DNA of 64,000 nucleotides from Symbiodinium kawagutii (lineage: Eukaryota > Sar > Dinophyceae > Suessiales > Symbiodiniaceae), in contig VSDK01006225.1 in the NCBI GenBank assembly GCA_009767595.1, positions 372,986 to 436,985 on the forward strand, in the 5' to 3' direction. A program made the position numbers and the translations under genes. Position 1 is the stretch's first letter. Each line of letters starts with the position of its first letter. The notes beneath the pieces were generated by a model. The model saw only the letters and a list, made by a program, of their open reading frames with translations, had not been told where the DNA came from and ran no database searches. Below, piece after piece: positions 33,705-44,594 of the stretch.

Positions 33705-34551
33705 AAACATTGGGTCCCACAATCCCCTGTGTCGAAAAATGCAAGTGGAATTCAAGTGGATACAATGTTTTCACGGAGCCCGAATACCATTTTGGGAGGC
33801 ATGTCAGATGTCAACAATTTGCGTTCGGTTGTTTACAAATGGTCCTCTGGATTTTTGTTTACAACTGCATCATTTGGAACGCGCTGAAGGGTGGCAAGGG
33901 GTCGAGCCTACTTTTGATGAATGATCGGATGTTTTTTCTGGAAAGTTGACCTTCCTTTGGGTGCGTGTGGCTGCATATGAAAGCCCGTTGAACAATTCAG
34001 TTGGCATTGTCCCTCTTTGGAGCAGAGGAGTTGTGTGAAGCACAGTTTGATATTTGACCGTTGTTCAGCCTTCAGTGAAGGGTAGGTTGGCCATGAACCT
34101 CCTCTTTTTAGTTGGACTGAAGGTGCATACTAGGCTGGTGCTAATGTAGCATCAGCTATGATCAGCTGGTTCAGTAGCTTCGCAGGATGTCCGGCAAGAG
34201 TCCGCAGTGACAAAAGATCAAAGTAGAGGGTCATCAAGTGTGGAAAGAAAAGTTGCCTGCGTCATCCTGCGTCCAGCTGGTGATTCTTTGCATGTCAATA
34301 GTTGTTACATGTTGTTACCTATCTCATCATGCAAGTGCATGCAGATAGCGAGGCAAAGCTGTACTAATCTGGCAATTTAATGTGTTTTCAAATTGGCCGA
34401 AACCCATGGCCTATTTCAGCTGGGCCTACTCGTCCTGAGCTGAACCTTCACCATGGCGACGGAGAGTTAGGCATGCACGACCTATCCGTACCCTGAGACA
34501 GCTCGCGGGGCGCCAGCATTGGGATGGCGAGACATGCCAGTCGTTTCCCAG

Positions 34552-34665
34552 CTAAGGCTCTACAATGTGCTAAGCAACGAGAAATTTGCGGATGGCCTGA
34601 GTGACAAGGCCGGAGATTCCATGGGCGCATGCCACAATCATATGCACGCCGCATGCCTGTTGTGA
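34552..34665 (+). CDS. Terminal exon, unidentified protein
   Basis: Acceptor GTCGTTTCCCAG; frame LRLYNVLSNEKFADGLSDK, AGDSMGACHNHMHAACLL, stop TGA at 34665. GC3-rich. An upstream + frame (RHARPIRTLRQLAGRQHW) may be another exon. Confidence 0.5.
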   Translation, partial: LRLYNVLSNEKFADGLSDKAGDSMGACHNHMHAACLL

Positions 34666-34896
34666 TAGGTGCAGCATTTTGTTTCGTGCTTAGCCCTTCT
34701 CTACATATCAGCTGTGCATAGCTGTGCCACTTTTGTTGGTACTAATTGCAACCATTGTTCGTTGGGTAGTTTCGAAGTACTACATCGGTTGAATTAGATT
34801 CGCTTGTGAATGCGAGTAGCCAGTAATTCAGCTCAGGGCTGGTTGTGACCCTTGTCGTTCTCCATTTTGTGAGGATGAAACTGCATCAGCCGTTGC

Positions 34897-35208
34897 TTGC
34901 CATCACCCCAGGCTGAGAAGCGCATGCATCGCACCATGCTGAAGAATCTGTCGCAATCTAAGCTCCGGGAAGGACTTTCGATGAGACTTGAGCTCCAAAT
35001 CACGAGATCGAGAAGTCCTTGGGACCTTGCACTTGGATACAGCTGGGCAGATCTTTTTTGGGGAAGGATATTAAAGGATACCCTAAGATGGGCAAATTTA
35101 ATCAAATTTCAATACCATTGGGTGGTGCGGTCGGATGGTACCAGAGCAAACCTCGTGCCAATTTGTCGAACTAGGACTGTGGTCGCCTTCTCCACTGACC
35201 CTAACTGA
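34897..35208 (+). CDS. Possible coding ORF, 103 codons
   Basis: The + frame includes NLSQSKLREGLSMRLELQ and DLFWGRILKDTLRWANLI. The minus frame is also open (34833-35105). No splice evidence. Confidence 0.3.
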   Translation: MPSPQAEKRMHRTMLKNLSQSKLREGLSMRLELQITRSRSPWDLALGYSWADLFWGRILKDTLRWANLIKFQYHWVVRSDGTRANLVPICRTRTVVAFSTDPN

Positions 35209-35665
35209 TGTTGTGGTATTGAGGGCTGTTCGTCACTACTGCAGTTTGTCGATAATTGTTGTGGGCCGTACCTAATTTTTCGGACCATGAGTTTCAAGAC
35301 ACTCCACGCCCCAACAGACTGATACCAGACAGTTATATCCAATGTTTAGGTACTCAGGCACTCGTACAAGATATGGATACATGATGTGGGGCATAACTCC
35401 TCACTCCTTTGGACTTAGCAATTTATTGCGACGGAGAGAGAGAGAGAGAGAGAAGCCGCAAACAAATCAATGCAACACAGCGTCCAGCGATTGAACAGTG
35501 CCAGTCTTATGAATGGTTGGCACTGCACCGGTGGCGACTCTCCTCAAGGCACCTTTTCTCAGAGAAACAGCAAAGATATCTCAAGCAGTGGCCTGGCAGC
35601 GATGGCCATGTTGGATGAACTCGTTGGTTGATCCGAATTTTCGGATCATGGAACAACTGATTTTC

Positions 35666-35718
<53 letters not shown>

Positions 35719-36767
35719 CTTGTAATGCCAACTGCCCACCGGGCAGCATGACTTCCAAGCATATTTCAAGGACTGTTGGCCATTGACTATTTTCCACAAG
35801 ATGAAGCTAACAACCCTAGCATATCCTAGCATGACGTTACTCAGGGTTAGGATTTGAGACTTCATCATCATACTTCATCATACTTCAACTTCATCAGACT
35901 TCATACTTTTACATTTAAGCAGCCTCAATTAATGAAGGTTGATTCATAGTGATTTACTTAGAAATGGTAATTGAATATAACATATGAATTGCACTGAGCC
36001 ATTGCTGGGTAGGTCACAGGGTGCAGCTGCAGCTGGGGCAACCACAATATTATGAGGCAGGACCAGCAAGGACCATCGACGGTTAACTGACAAATTGTGG
36101 TTTCACCGTGGGCGCATGTTTTCATATATATTGTTGACCCTAAAAGTTTTGAGCACCTTGTAAAAGTTGAATGTACTTGAATATTCTGTGATCTCTTTTG
36201 CACGCTACTTTGGGTCACGGCCATAAGTCATGCCGTGCGCATATGCTTACAATTGCAACGTCCCCTTCATGATTAAACTTCATGTTCCATTGAGAGAGAG
36301 ATTGTGGAATTTTTGATTCCTGGTTTTGCTCCTAGCAAGCCTCTTGACAATCTGCAGATCAGCACAACCTTAGGGTCCAAAAGCTTCACCACGATACACC
36401 CAGCGAAATTGATTGTTCCAAAGCTACGAAATCTTACACATACATATGCTACAACGCCACGCACTGAGAAATCCAACAGTATCGGCATTTGCATTTGAAA
36501 CTCAGAGCTGTCAACCGAGCAATTGCATCCCGAGGTTGAGCTAAGAAGAAGCCCTGGGCAACCATCACAAAATTGCTACCCCATGACGGTAATTGCACAA
36601 TACCCCGGAACCGCTAGAAAATGGCCTGGAAGTTTAATGTACATCGCTCTACCGTCTACCATGGTGATCTTGAGAAGACTGATTCCCGTCATTATCAAAA
36701 TGAATGTCTATGATCGAACCCCTTGTACATCCATCGTCGCAAATCTTTGATCATCTTACATAATCAT
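35209..36767. other. No confident gene
   Basis: Holds a GA repeat (35436-35453), an ATG triplet array (35667-35719) and AT-richer DNA; + frames at 36304 and 36523 are unsupported. Confidence 0.4.
35667..35719. repeat. ATG/ATC microsatellite
   Basis: About 17 ATG triplets; polymethionine, polyisoleucine and polyhistidine frames are artefacts. Confidence 0.9.
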
Positions 36768-36838
36768 TTGGTTGCTTGGTTGGTTGGTTGACTTATATGT
36801 TTTCATAGGGGTTGAAACCACCAGCCAGTCATCCGCTA
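36768..36838. mobile_element. Family A element, right half, copy A4
   Basis: TTTGGTTGCTTGGTTGGTTG ... TTTTCATAGGGGTTGAAACC to CCACCAGCCAG. Left end not identified. Confidence 0.55.
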
Positions 36839-36883
36839 CATTCCACTACCATCATCCTGTAACGGATGGTGACCACGGTGCAG

Positions 36884-36975
36884 GGATGGGTTCTGAGGTC
36901 CGGTTTGGCCAAGCTGCCGAAGCAAGATGAAGCCGAGGTCAGATTTGGACGTGTGCTACACGGTGTTGGTGACGG
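36884..36975 (+). CDS. Exon, unidentified protein
   Basis: Acceptor CCACGGTGCAG; frame GWVLRSGLAKLPKQDEAEV then RFGRVLHGVGD; donor GACGG|GTATAG. GC3-rich; follows element A4. Confidence 0.55.
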
Positions 36976-38177
36976 GTATAGTTCATATTATAAAATATTT
37001 TATAGGCTATAGGCTATAGGGCATTATTAGTGGTGAATGATAGGGGATACAAGCCATCATAAGCCAGCCGATAAAAGCCATCAGTGTGTATGTAGATGCA
37101 CAAATACTTTGTTCTTTTACTGTTACAGAATATAATTTGAGCAATGTCTGTTTGTTGGTGGATACAACAACAAACTTCGTTCATTCCACTTCTGAATGGC
37201 TTCAGCTGCGCATGATTTTAACTGCAAAACTGACGGTTGCATGGGGTCGAGAATTTCCTGCGTGAGCACGTACGATTTTGGGCGGTTTCGAGTTGTTCTG
37301 AACAGGTCATGCATTCATTGGAATATCTCCTGCAGAAGGGGATTAATCACCATATTTGATTGCTCATGGTGGTGAATCAATGATGGTTGATGATGATTAG
37401 CTGATTAGTGATACATGGTATATGTTGAGTCATGACAATTGTTGGTCAAGCCCCATTGGGAGAAACAACATGTTCCTGCTTGGCTGTGAAGCAGGAAATT
37501 CTGGACTACAAGGCTGTGAGAAGAAAGGCAGAGCTGAATTGGGTCTTGGGTTGGTGGATCCCATCATTTGTTGGATCAGCCATTGATGCCTTGTCCTTAG
37601 TAGTAGCATATAGCAAATACTCCGTTGCGCACTCAAAAAATGGAAAGTGGTCACGGTGACCTTTTTTACTCTATTTGGGTTCTTGATGGATATTTTGTAA
37701 TAGGGGAGCCTCACTCTATCTTATACTAATCCACTTCTTTGAATGGATCAAAATCGACCTCAATATTGTCAAAAACATCAGGATGAAGGAGTCCCGTATT
37801 ACAAACCAGAGCCTTCAATCTTAAAAACATTTTGAAAATGCATTTCCTGAATCGTCTTTCCCAACTCCTTCGCAAGTCAATCAAAATATTGCCAAACCTT
37901 GCTCTTCAAGGATTCCCTACCAATAAGCCAAAACCCTTGTTTGAAAGGCAAGTCTACTCCAGGGACCCCAACAATAAGACCAGCCGTACCAACCAGTTTG
38001 GCAAAATGCATTTTCAGTTACTCTTCAATCGCCAAAATCAAAATCAATTAGACAACAAAACAAACTGCCGCTTGATCCTGAATCCATGTTTGTCAATCAG
38101 GGGATGGGGACTTTCAGGAAAAGCGAGGAGGGGTCACTAGCTATTTGTTGGAGTTTCTCCTGAAACATTTAGGGAAG
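36976..38177. other. No confident gene
   Basis: + frame 37432-37659 includes LNWVLGWWIPSFVGSAID; open, but AT-rich and without splice sites. Confidence 0.35.
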
Positions 38178-38279
38178 CTATGGCAGCCTGTGAATGACAA
38201 AGTGAGAGAGGTTGTTGCGGCTGGCCAAGATGGCTGTGGCTTCCGGGTGGCTGCTTCGGCTCTGACTTGCATGTCATGA
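38178..38279 (+). CDS. Exon candidate
   Basis: Acceptor TTTAGGGAAG; frame LWQPVNDKVREVVAAG, QDGCGFRVAASALTCMS, stop. GC-rich island. Confidence 0.45.
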   Translation, partial: LWQPVNDKVREVVAAGQDGCGFRVAASALTCMS

Positions 38280-38355
38280 AGCGTCCACCTGACCGACATC
38301 CAACTGCTTGTTTTCCTTTTGGTGTAACATCGGAAGCTCGGGACCCCACAGTTGT

Positions 38356-38495
38356 TCAATTGGCGTTGCCATTTTCATGATTGCACATTGGTTGATCCTG
38401 GGAATAGTCCTTGGCAATCACCTCCCCAGCTCCCCACCTCCGAGTTGGTAGGGCAACGATGAAGCCGCAGCCGCCAAGATGGAGGCCAGGGGCGA
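38356..38495 (-). CDS. Minus-strand terminal exon candidate
   Basis: Minus acceptor CCTGGGCAAG; frame APGLHLGGCGFIVALPTR, RWGAGEVIAKDYSQDQPM, ends GNAN-stop. Overlapping + frames are less natural. It would be an isolated minus gene in a + block. Confidence 0.4.
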
Positions 38496-39493
38496 CTTGC
38501 CCAGGTCCCATGGAAAGAGAATGGAAACATGAGACCTTTTTCACACGCAAATGAAGAATACATGTATATGATATGTAAAACATGCGTCGCAGACACAGAG
38601 TGTGCGTGTGTGGGCGCACGTGAGCCAAGCTTCCTTTTTTGACTTGGCATGGAAATTCAAGTTCAAGTTGTTCTACCAGGGTTAGTCCATGGGAATTGTT
38701 GTAGCCCCCTACCAGCCAAAGAGTCATCAAAAAATGTTGGATGTTACACGCTGGTCAAATATTTCCGAAGCACTATATAGAGCATCTAGTTGGAAGCAGC
38801 ACATCTAGGACTTCCTGTGATTTCGGCAGAACTCAGTCATTGCTGGGTCTCTTGGCCTCATCAATGATTTTCAAGACATGGGACATGGTAGTCATATGTC
38901 AATGACTCTCAGGCATCATCAATCATTCCTAGCCCTTATCAAGCATGATCAACCACTACCAGCCACTACCAAACATATCAAGTGGGACTTCGTGCTCTTC
39001 ACAAATGGTGCAGTCTTTGATGGGTCGGCCATAAAGCCTACTGCGTTTTTCCGGCGAGCAGCAACGACAGGAGATGATGGCAAGGTGTCGCAACTTCGTT
39101 CGGGAAAAGGCGGGAGCTTAACCAAGAAGATGACGGGCGATGTGCAAAAAATAGGATTGAGCCGGTCCATGGACAAGCGATGGCCTATCCACAACATTTG
39201 TTGGAGCTGCCCCATGGTACATTAACAGCGCAAGGGAAAATCACCTAATTGTAATACATCTAATTACCATAATAATTGATAGGGATCAAGGATTTGAAAA
39301 GGGCTTGCATTTCTCCCCCCAAAGGCCGTGTGACCTTTGGTCATGGCGCGTTCGGATCAATTTAGGCCGATTATTTTTGGGAATGCATGGTTGCAGCATC
39401 CAGGACTATCTAGGAGGTTTGATGTGGGGTAAGCCAGAAACTTGGGCAGATCATGCGTTGGCTGGGGAGGTCCTCCCTAGCTCCTGAAAAAAG
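38496..39493. other. No confident gene
   Basis: + 38878-39225 and - 38949-39215 overlap; neither is supported by splice sites. Confidence 0.35.
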
Positions 39494-39589
39494 GCCGATA
39501 CCTTTGAAGATCGAATGAGAGAAGCGCAGCAAAAAGAAGAAGAGGTGCAAGAATTGCACGGGGAGGTTTTTCCGGGAAGCAGGCAGTGA
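39494..39589 (+). CDS. Terminal exon, coiled-coil peptide
   Basis: After GAAAAAAG the frame reads ADTFEDRMREAQQKEEEVQE then LHGEVFPGSRQ, stop TGA at 39589. Glutamate/glutamine-rich, likely coiled coil. Confidence 0.5.
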   Translation, partial: ADTFEDRMREAQQKEEEVQELHGEVFPGSRQ

Positions 39590-40133
39590 CATGAATAACA
39601 CTAAAGTGTGGATATCCGCAATGGTTGTTTTCCCTATCGACCGTGATTATTTGAGCAGTTTTAGGGTTGCCGCGTTGCCCATCAAACGTCATGTCCATAC
39701 TCAATGTTTCAGCCTTGAACTTGGTCGACTTGGATGCCAATCAACCACCATGAAGTGGTCGGAAAGCGGCTTACTGTATAATGTCTCGAATATCCCCAGC
39801 CAACTTCAATCCACAAGCAGTGCGCAAAACAGCTTTCGCCCAGATCAGAACCGCACTTCTTTCCCTTGAATGTTCCAGGACATGCTTTCTGCGGTTTACT
39901 TGTGCAACAGTTGATAGATAGCCAATACGTACGCACTGGAAACCCGATTATGAACCACTTTTTGGTCAATGATAAATCACTGATTGAATCAATCATAATG
40001 AAGCAATCACCGCCAGCCACTATAAAACCACCAATATTGAAGCAGTAAGCATTCTTACAAGCACCAATAACCAGCCATATGCCACCATGCGCCAGCGCCC
40101 TGAATCACTAAACTGGCCATGCTAAGCGCTAAG

Positions 40134-40204
40134 CTTCATCGCCAGGCACGGCGTCAGGAGCGGCTTCAGAAAGAGAGGGAAGAGAGGGAGCGCCTGGAGA
40201 AGGA
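40134..40204 (+). CDS. Coiled-coil exon
   Basis: Acceptor CATGCTAAG/GCGCTAAG; frame LHRQARRQERLQKEREER then ERLEKE; donor AAGGA|GTGACT. Strongly charged Arg/Glu helix typical of coiled coils. The next exon candidate is 40489-40527. Confidence 0.55.
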
Positions 40205-40419
40205 GTGACTGGTCAGAGTGGAGGATGGATGTTCTAATGGTCAGTGGTAAATGGTTAACAATACAGTAGAGGGGGTAGCAACCAGCAAGAACAAATAGGG
40301 GCAAGATCCAACAAGAATAATTAGAGAGAACAAAATCCAACAAGAGTAATTAGTTGGTAGGATCCAACAAGTATAGGGAGTAGTAACCAACAAGAATAGC
40401 AGATATACCAAATATATGG

Positions 40420-40488
40420 TGGAGTCTTGGTTGAACCTTCCGGGCTGATTGACTAAAATTGTTCACAGGGGTTGAAACCGCCAGCGGA
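40420..40488. mobile_element. Family A element, right part, copy A5
   Basis: TTGGTTGAACC ... TTGACTAAAATTGTTCACAGGG ... GTTGAAACCGCCAG; the right end coincides with a 3' splice site before RMLTMVDQELDKR. Confidence 0.5.
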
Positions 40489-40527
40489 TGTTAACCATGG
40501 TGGACCAAGAGTTGGATAAGCGTGGTC
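40489..40527 (+). CDS. Short exon candidate
   Basis: Frame RMLTMVDQELDKR immediately after the family A right end (CCGCCAG); possible donor GTGGTC. The phase with 40134-40204 does not match directly, so weak. Confidence 0.35.
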
Positions 40528-41220
40528 ATTGGGGATGTGAGCAGCTGGGGCACGTGCTTTGGCCCATGTATATGGGCAAAGGAGTCAGTGTTTCACTTGC
40601 TGTTTGTTCGCCTTGTTCATTTGCGCAGTTTAATGATGTTTGATGTCGATGAAACGGACCGTTGGTTGCTTCATGTTGCTTCTTATTAGGGAGTTTTGAT
40701 GTGGTGGTGGTTGCGCGATGGCGACCCTACAAGAAACCACATGCAACCATGCTACGTTCGTTGGTCGGTTTTCGGAAGCCATGCTAGCAACAGGCGAGTC
40801 AATTGTTGATTCCAACTATAGTTCCGCCTGGTGTGCTGAGTAAACACTAATCACGCATATCACGATTACAGCAATTACATGAATCAGTTCTCAGTTCGCT
40901 GAAGGACTACTTCGTGATTAATGAGACATGTTTTCAGAAGATATTCAAGTTGACATACACAATTGTATCCATGAATTTGGCTGGCACCCCCCACACACAC
41001 CTCCCAAATTGATGGAATGCACTTTGGACACGCTCACGTTCGAACATATCATACGCTCTCCCTTCGAAATCACGAGTGAATCCATGATTGGCCCAGCAGG
41101 TATGTCATGTGGAAAAAAATGTAAGCATTTTCCAAACATAACTAGTCTAAACACAACTATGGTGTCTAAACATAAACACTAATGGTTGGCAATGGTTGAT
41201 GATGGTTGCGACCCCGCAAG
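40528..41220. other. No confident gene
   Basis: + frame 40928-41182 is open but AT-rich. Confidence 0.4.
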
Positions 41221-41370
41221 TCTATGTGTGGACGTAGCATTGACCAGTCGCATGCCATCATTCGCTTCGCTGAGGTGGGCGCAGATAGAAGCCTGGCATG
41301 CGCCCATGGAAGGCAAGCCGGGCCGGTGAAGGAGTGGCTGGGGCAAGGCTTCATGAGCTTCAGCTGGCGA
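41221..41370 (+). CDS. Exon, 50 codons, phase 0-0
   Basis: Acceptor GCGACCCCGCAAG; frame SMCGRSIDQSHAIIRFAEV, GADRSLACAHGRQAGPVKEW, LGQGFMSFSWR; donor CGA|GTGGTTTT. GC3-rich and clearly protein-like; family not recognised. The following intron holds family A copy A6. Confidence 0.65.
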
Positions 41371-41440
41371 GTGGTTTTAACCATGGGTAACAAGGCTTAA
41401 TGGTAGGGGATAGTAACTAACAGTAATGGTCAAAGAACTG

Positions 41441-41543
41441 CTGGTTGATGGTTTTAGACATTTTAATTTCTATTTTTGCTAGTGTTTGCAAATGGTTGGT
41501 TGGTGGACTCATATTTTGATAGGGGTGGTTCAACCACCAACCA
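41441..41543. mobile_element. Family A introner-like element, copy A6
   Basis: CTGGTTGATGGTTTTAGAC ... AATGGTTGGTTGGTGGACTC ... GGTTCAACCACCAACCA; inside the intron 41371-41583. Confidence 0.7.
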
Positions 41544-41583
41544 ATTGTGATATTTTGTGATAGCATCTGACATCATCTGACAG

Positions 41584-41698
41584 GGTTCATGCACCCCACA
41601 CCACGTGTTTGTGGGTGGTGTGGGGGTCTTGGTTTGCAGCTCAGAGAAGCACCTGAGGAATCCCCCAGAACCTTGGCCTTGGCTTTGCATCATGAAAG
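41584..41698 (+). CDS. Exon with GC donor
   Basis: Acceptor ATCATCTGACAG; phase 0 continues from 41370: HHVFVGGVGVLVCSSEKH, LRNPPEPWPWLCIMK; donor ATGAAAG|GCAAGC (GC type). Confidence 0.45.
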
Positions 41699-41923
41699 GC
41701 AAGCTGTTTATTGGGGAACCATTATTACTCATTTTCCCTGAACCCCGAACCCCGCATTTCCATGCATTTCCATCATCAACAACACACACACACAAACAGC
41801 TTACCTTTGTGCCAGATAGCAACGACCAAACCAGGAACCAAGCTACGGCAGGCGTGCCCCATTTTCCACATCCCATGTCACCAAAAAGGACAAAGGACAC
41901 ATTTCGGGATTGCACAAAACCCA

Positions 41924-42113
41924 GCGATTCGAGAACGACAACGGCAGGTTTCAGGAGCCACGGATGGTGATTTCGCGCCCAGGCTGGGAGTCCGTGCAGA
42001 TGGAACTGGAGGATTTTCCAACTCAGGAGCATCTGAAGATGGAAGCTGAGGCCGAGCAGCCGCGCACGGGGGCGAACTCAGCTGATGTCGATATCTTCCA
42101 ACTGAAATGGCTG
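41924..42113 (+). CDS. Exon ended by introner-like element
   Basis: After CAAAACCCAG: RFENDNGRFQEPRMVISRPG, WESVQMELEDFPTQEHLKME, AEAEQPRTGANSADVDIFQ, LKWL. GC3 about 65%, against about 40% for the competing frame. The exon stops at CTG, the first bases of family A copy A7 (CTG|GTTTGAAAC). If A7 is spliced the next codon is TGA, so this may be the last coding exon. Confidence 0.6.
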
Positions 42114-42199
42114 GTTTGAAACATTTTTTTTGCCCGAGGAATCATTAACGAATGGTTGGTTGACTAATATGTTTCATAGGGCTTTAAGCCACCAACCAG
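42111..42199. mobile_element. Family A introner-like element, copy A7
   Basis: CTGGTTTGAAAC ... AATGGTTGGTTGACTAATATG ... CTTTAAGCCACCAACCAG. Its ends supply GT (42114) and AG (42199). Confidence 0.75.
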
Positions 42200-42579
42200 T
42201 GAAGTGCTGGAGTTCATAGCAATATAAGGAGTTCATGGGTCACGTTGATCAATCTGGGCTGGGAATTCGCAAGAATGTTTGCCGCAACTTGTACAGATTT
42301 GTTTTCCTCTAGCAGAAAGAATGGCGCAGGTCTGAGTTTCAAACTTACTCGATGCTTGCAGCCGGTATGTCTACATTCTCTAGTTGTCTTCGAAGCTCAG
42401 CATGCAGCGTGTGCATCACACATCATAGATTGTGTGCCATGAAAATTTCCCACCAACATCCACCAACCAGCATTCACGATGTTTATCAACCATCAATTGT
42501 TCCACAAACCATCAGTAATTGATCAGTTAGATTCAGTTGGCTCAGTATGTCTTTGGATTTTTGTAGTGACTACCGACCA

Positions 42580-42649
42580 TGCATGGTATTGCCATTGCCG
42601 ATCTCACGGAGCAGGTCCGTGCTGCGCTGCGGCGGAGCAAGAGGTCGGG
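42580..42649 (+). CDS. Exon, possibly initiating
   Basis: Frame MHGIAIADLTEQVRAALRR then SKRSG; donor TCGG|GTGAAC. ATG at 42580. GC3-rich helix-forming peptide. Confidence 0.5.
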
Positions 42650-42704
42650 GTGAACCCAGGGTTTCCAGTTGCCAGTGACAGACGCCCCTGCCAAAAAAAG
42701 TGAC

Positions 42705-42918
42705 ATATGAGATTAGAAGATTCAGAAGGGAAACCTGGGGAAGGATATCAGCCCAGGAAGAAATGCAGGAGAGAGATTTGTGTGAAGGTGTTACTCATCA
42801 GAAAACCGGCGGTGGAGCCTGCGACGCAGATCCGAAGAATCCAGCGGTCCAGTGCCCAACGGTTGTCACCATTACCGTCCGGTTTGATTTGTCACCACTT
42901 TTGATGACAGTAAATTAG
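42705..42918 (+). CDS. Coding-like, ends with stop
   Basis: Frame GGGACDADPKNPAVQC then PTVVTITVRFDLSPLLM to stop near 42918. An overlapping + frame is also open. Confidence 0.35.
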
Positions 42919-42994
42919 CAAAACTATAACCATGTGACCATGTGTAACCGTTTGGTTAGAGTTTAGTTTGGCTTCGGTGATCTGAACTGCCCAG

Positions 42995-43126
42995 GGCTGT
43001 ACACTGAAAAGGGTGACGACGGTCGATGGGCTCCCCGAGGTCCAGATCACGTCGGAGACGCTCCAGTTCCCAGTCCTAGCGAGGCTGCAACACTGGACGC
43101 GAGGCTTCCCTGTGGCCTGTGGATAG
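42995..43126 (+). CDS. Terminal exon, unidentified protein
   Basis: Acceptor TCTGAACTGCCCAG; frame GCTLKRVTTVDGLPEVQITS, ETLQFPVLARLQHWTRGF, PVACG, stop TAG. GC3 very high. Family not recognised. Confidence 0.6.
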   Translation, partial: GCTLKRVTTVDGLPEVQITSETLQFPVLARLQHWTRGFPVACG

Positions 43127-43439
43127 AAATTGTTAACAGGCTTAGTATGTCTTAGTCATATATAGGATTATTAGATATTATTAGTTAATATTATTTAATG
43201 TTAGTTGAAATATGGATTTATAATTAATGTTTAGTTAACAGATGTTGGCAGATGTTGGCAGGGTCAATGATTAGTCATGTGTGCTATGGAGGCTGCACTC
43301 AGCAGGCCTAGTCGTGCTTTACATGTGCTTTTTGTGGTTGAGGACAGGCAGGAGGAAGAAAGAGAGAGAGGCAAACATCACGAATGATGGTGCCCCCGAG
43401 TTGGGGTTGAAACCATCATGTTTGACTCAAAATGCCATA

Positions 43440-43719
43440 AAATGCCCCTTGGCCAATTCCTTTGGCAAACCATGGGCCGCCTGGAGCATGTCAACCTGCA
43501 CCCTTCGAGAAGGGCTCAAGTTGCCGCCATGGCTTTTGCCCGGCAACGTCTCACGAGTACGCCCGTGGTGGGCAAAGTGGTTGAGCCTCTCGGCGCAAGT
43601 CATCGCTGCGGGTCGCTGCTCGCAGGATGGGTCGCGGGTCGCCTTGCGGGACGTGGTGGTTGATAACCTGGACGGGCACCAGGACCAGCAGCAAAGCAAA
43701 GACATCCACAAAGCCATAG
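43440..43719 (+). CDS. Long exon (part of the longest ORF in the window)
   Basis: A 198-codon + frame spans 43281-43877; its GC3-rich core reads GKPWAAWSMSTCTLREGLK, LPPWLLPGNVSRVRPWWAK, VIAAGRCSQDGSRVALRDVV, LDGHQDQQQSKDIHKAI and meets donor ATAG|GTGTTT. Phase 1 joins exon 43894 to restore a valine codon. A second + frame and one - frame overlap with lower GC3. Family unknown. Confidence 0.55.
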
Positions 43720-43893
43720 GTGTTTGGCATTTTTTGGATTTGTTTGGTGTATTCCGATATTTGGATTGTAGGCGGAGAGAGGGGCCAAAAAAGAGACCGA
43801 GAGCTTCACTGACATGGATGGACCGCGCTAGACATGCAACCAATGATAGAATTCTACGCGTTGGAAATGCAAACTGATGGGTGCCTGTTGCAG

Positions 43894-44005
43894 TGCTCTT
43901 GGACTTGCTGATTCACCTGGACAGATCCACTTTGCATGTCACACTGATGTGGTCGCTCGGCTTGCCCTCATTCATCATGGTTGAAACCCAACAGCGCCAA
44001 CAGAG
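43894..44005 (+). CDS. Exon following 43440-43719
   Basis: Acceptor GGTGCCTGTTGCAG; frame VLLDLLIHLDRSTLHVTLMW, SLGLPSFIMVETQQRQQR; donor CAGAG|GTGGAG. Phase matches the previous exon. Confidence 0.55.
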
Positions 44006-44409
44006 GTGGAGCATACTCAATGAAACCTGGTTTCACTTGGATACGTCAGACACACTGGGTTTGAAATGCTTCAGCAAATCTGGATAGCACGTTTCTTGTT
44101 CAGGAATGAGAAGCTACTGTCAAAACAGTGCGCATCCTATGACGCGTCCCAAGACCTCCTACCGAACAGATGGAATTCTGTGGTGGGTTGCAGTTGAAAC
44201 TCCTACGAGAATCGTCCAAATGCAGGAACTTTGAGTCCCACGTTTTCAATCACAGCTGGTGACCGAACATGCTCATGTTAAATGACGGAACCAAAACCCT
44301 TAGAAGCCAGTTCATTAAGTTACATATGATATGTTCAATGACAGCCGCCAAGCCCTCAGTTCTTGTCCTTGGAATTTCTTTTCTTGTGCCAAAGGGTGGG
44401 TCCCAAAAG

Positions 44410-44483
44410 TTGGTCGGCGGGTGGAGCCTCAAACGGATCATCGAGCCCAGGGAGGGCCATGGCTTGACATCCTACGGCTCCTT
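44410..44483 (+). CDS. Exon, unidentified protein
   Basis: Acceptor GGTCCCAAAAG; frame LVGGWSLKRIIEPREGHG then LTSYGSL; donor TCCTT|GTGATT. High GC3. Family B copy B5 starts 13 bp after the exon end. Confidence 0.55.
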
Positions 44484-44496
44484 GTGATTCCCAAGT

Positions 44497-44594
44497 GGTG
44501 GTTTCTTAAAATTGGGAACGTCCAAATGGTTGGTTTAGTAAAGGGGGTTAGAAAAAAGGATCACTTGGGGGACCGCCTATTTTGAGAAACACCC
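44497..44594. mobile_element. Family B MITE-like element, copy B5
   Basis: GGTGGTTTCTTAAAATTGGG ... CGCCTATTTTGAGAAACACC; 98 bp. Confidence 0.8.
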
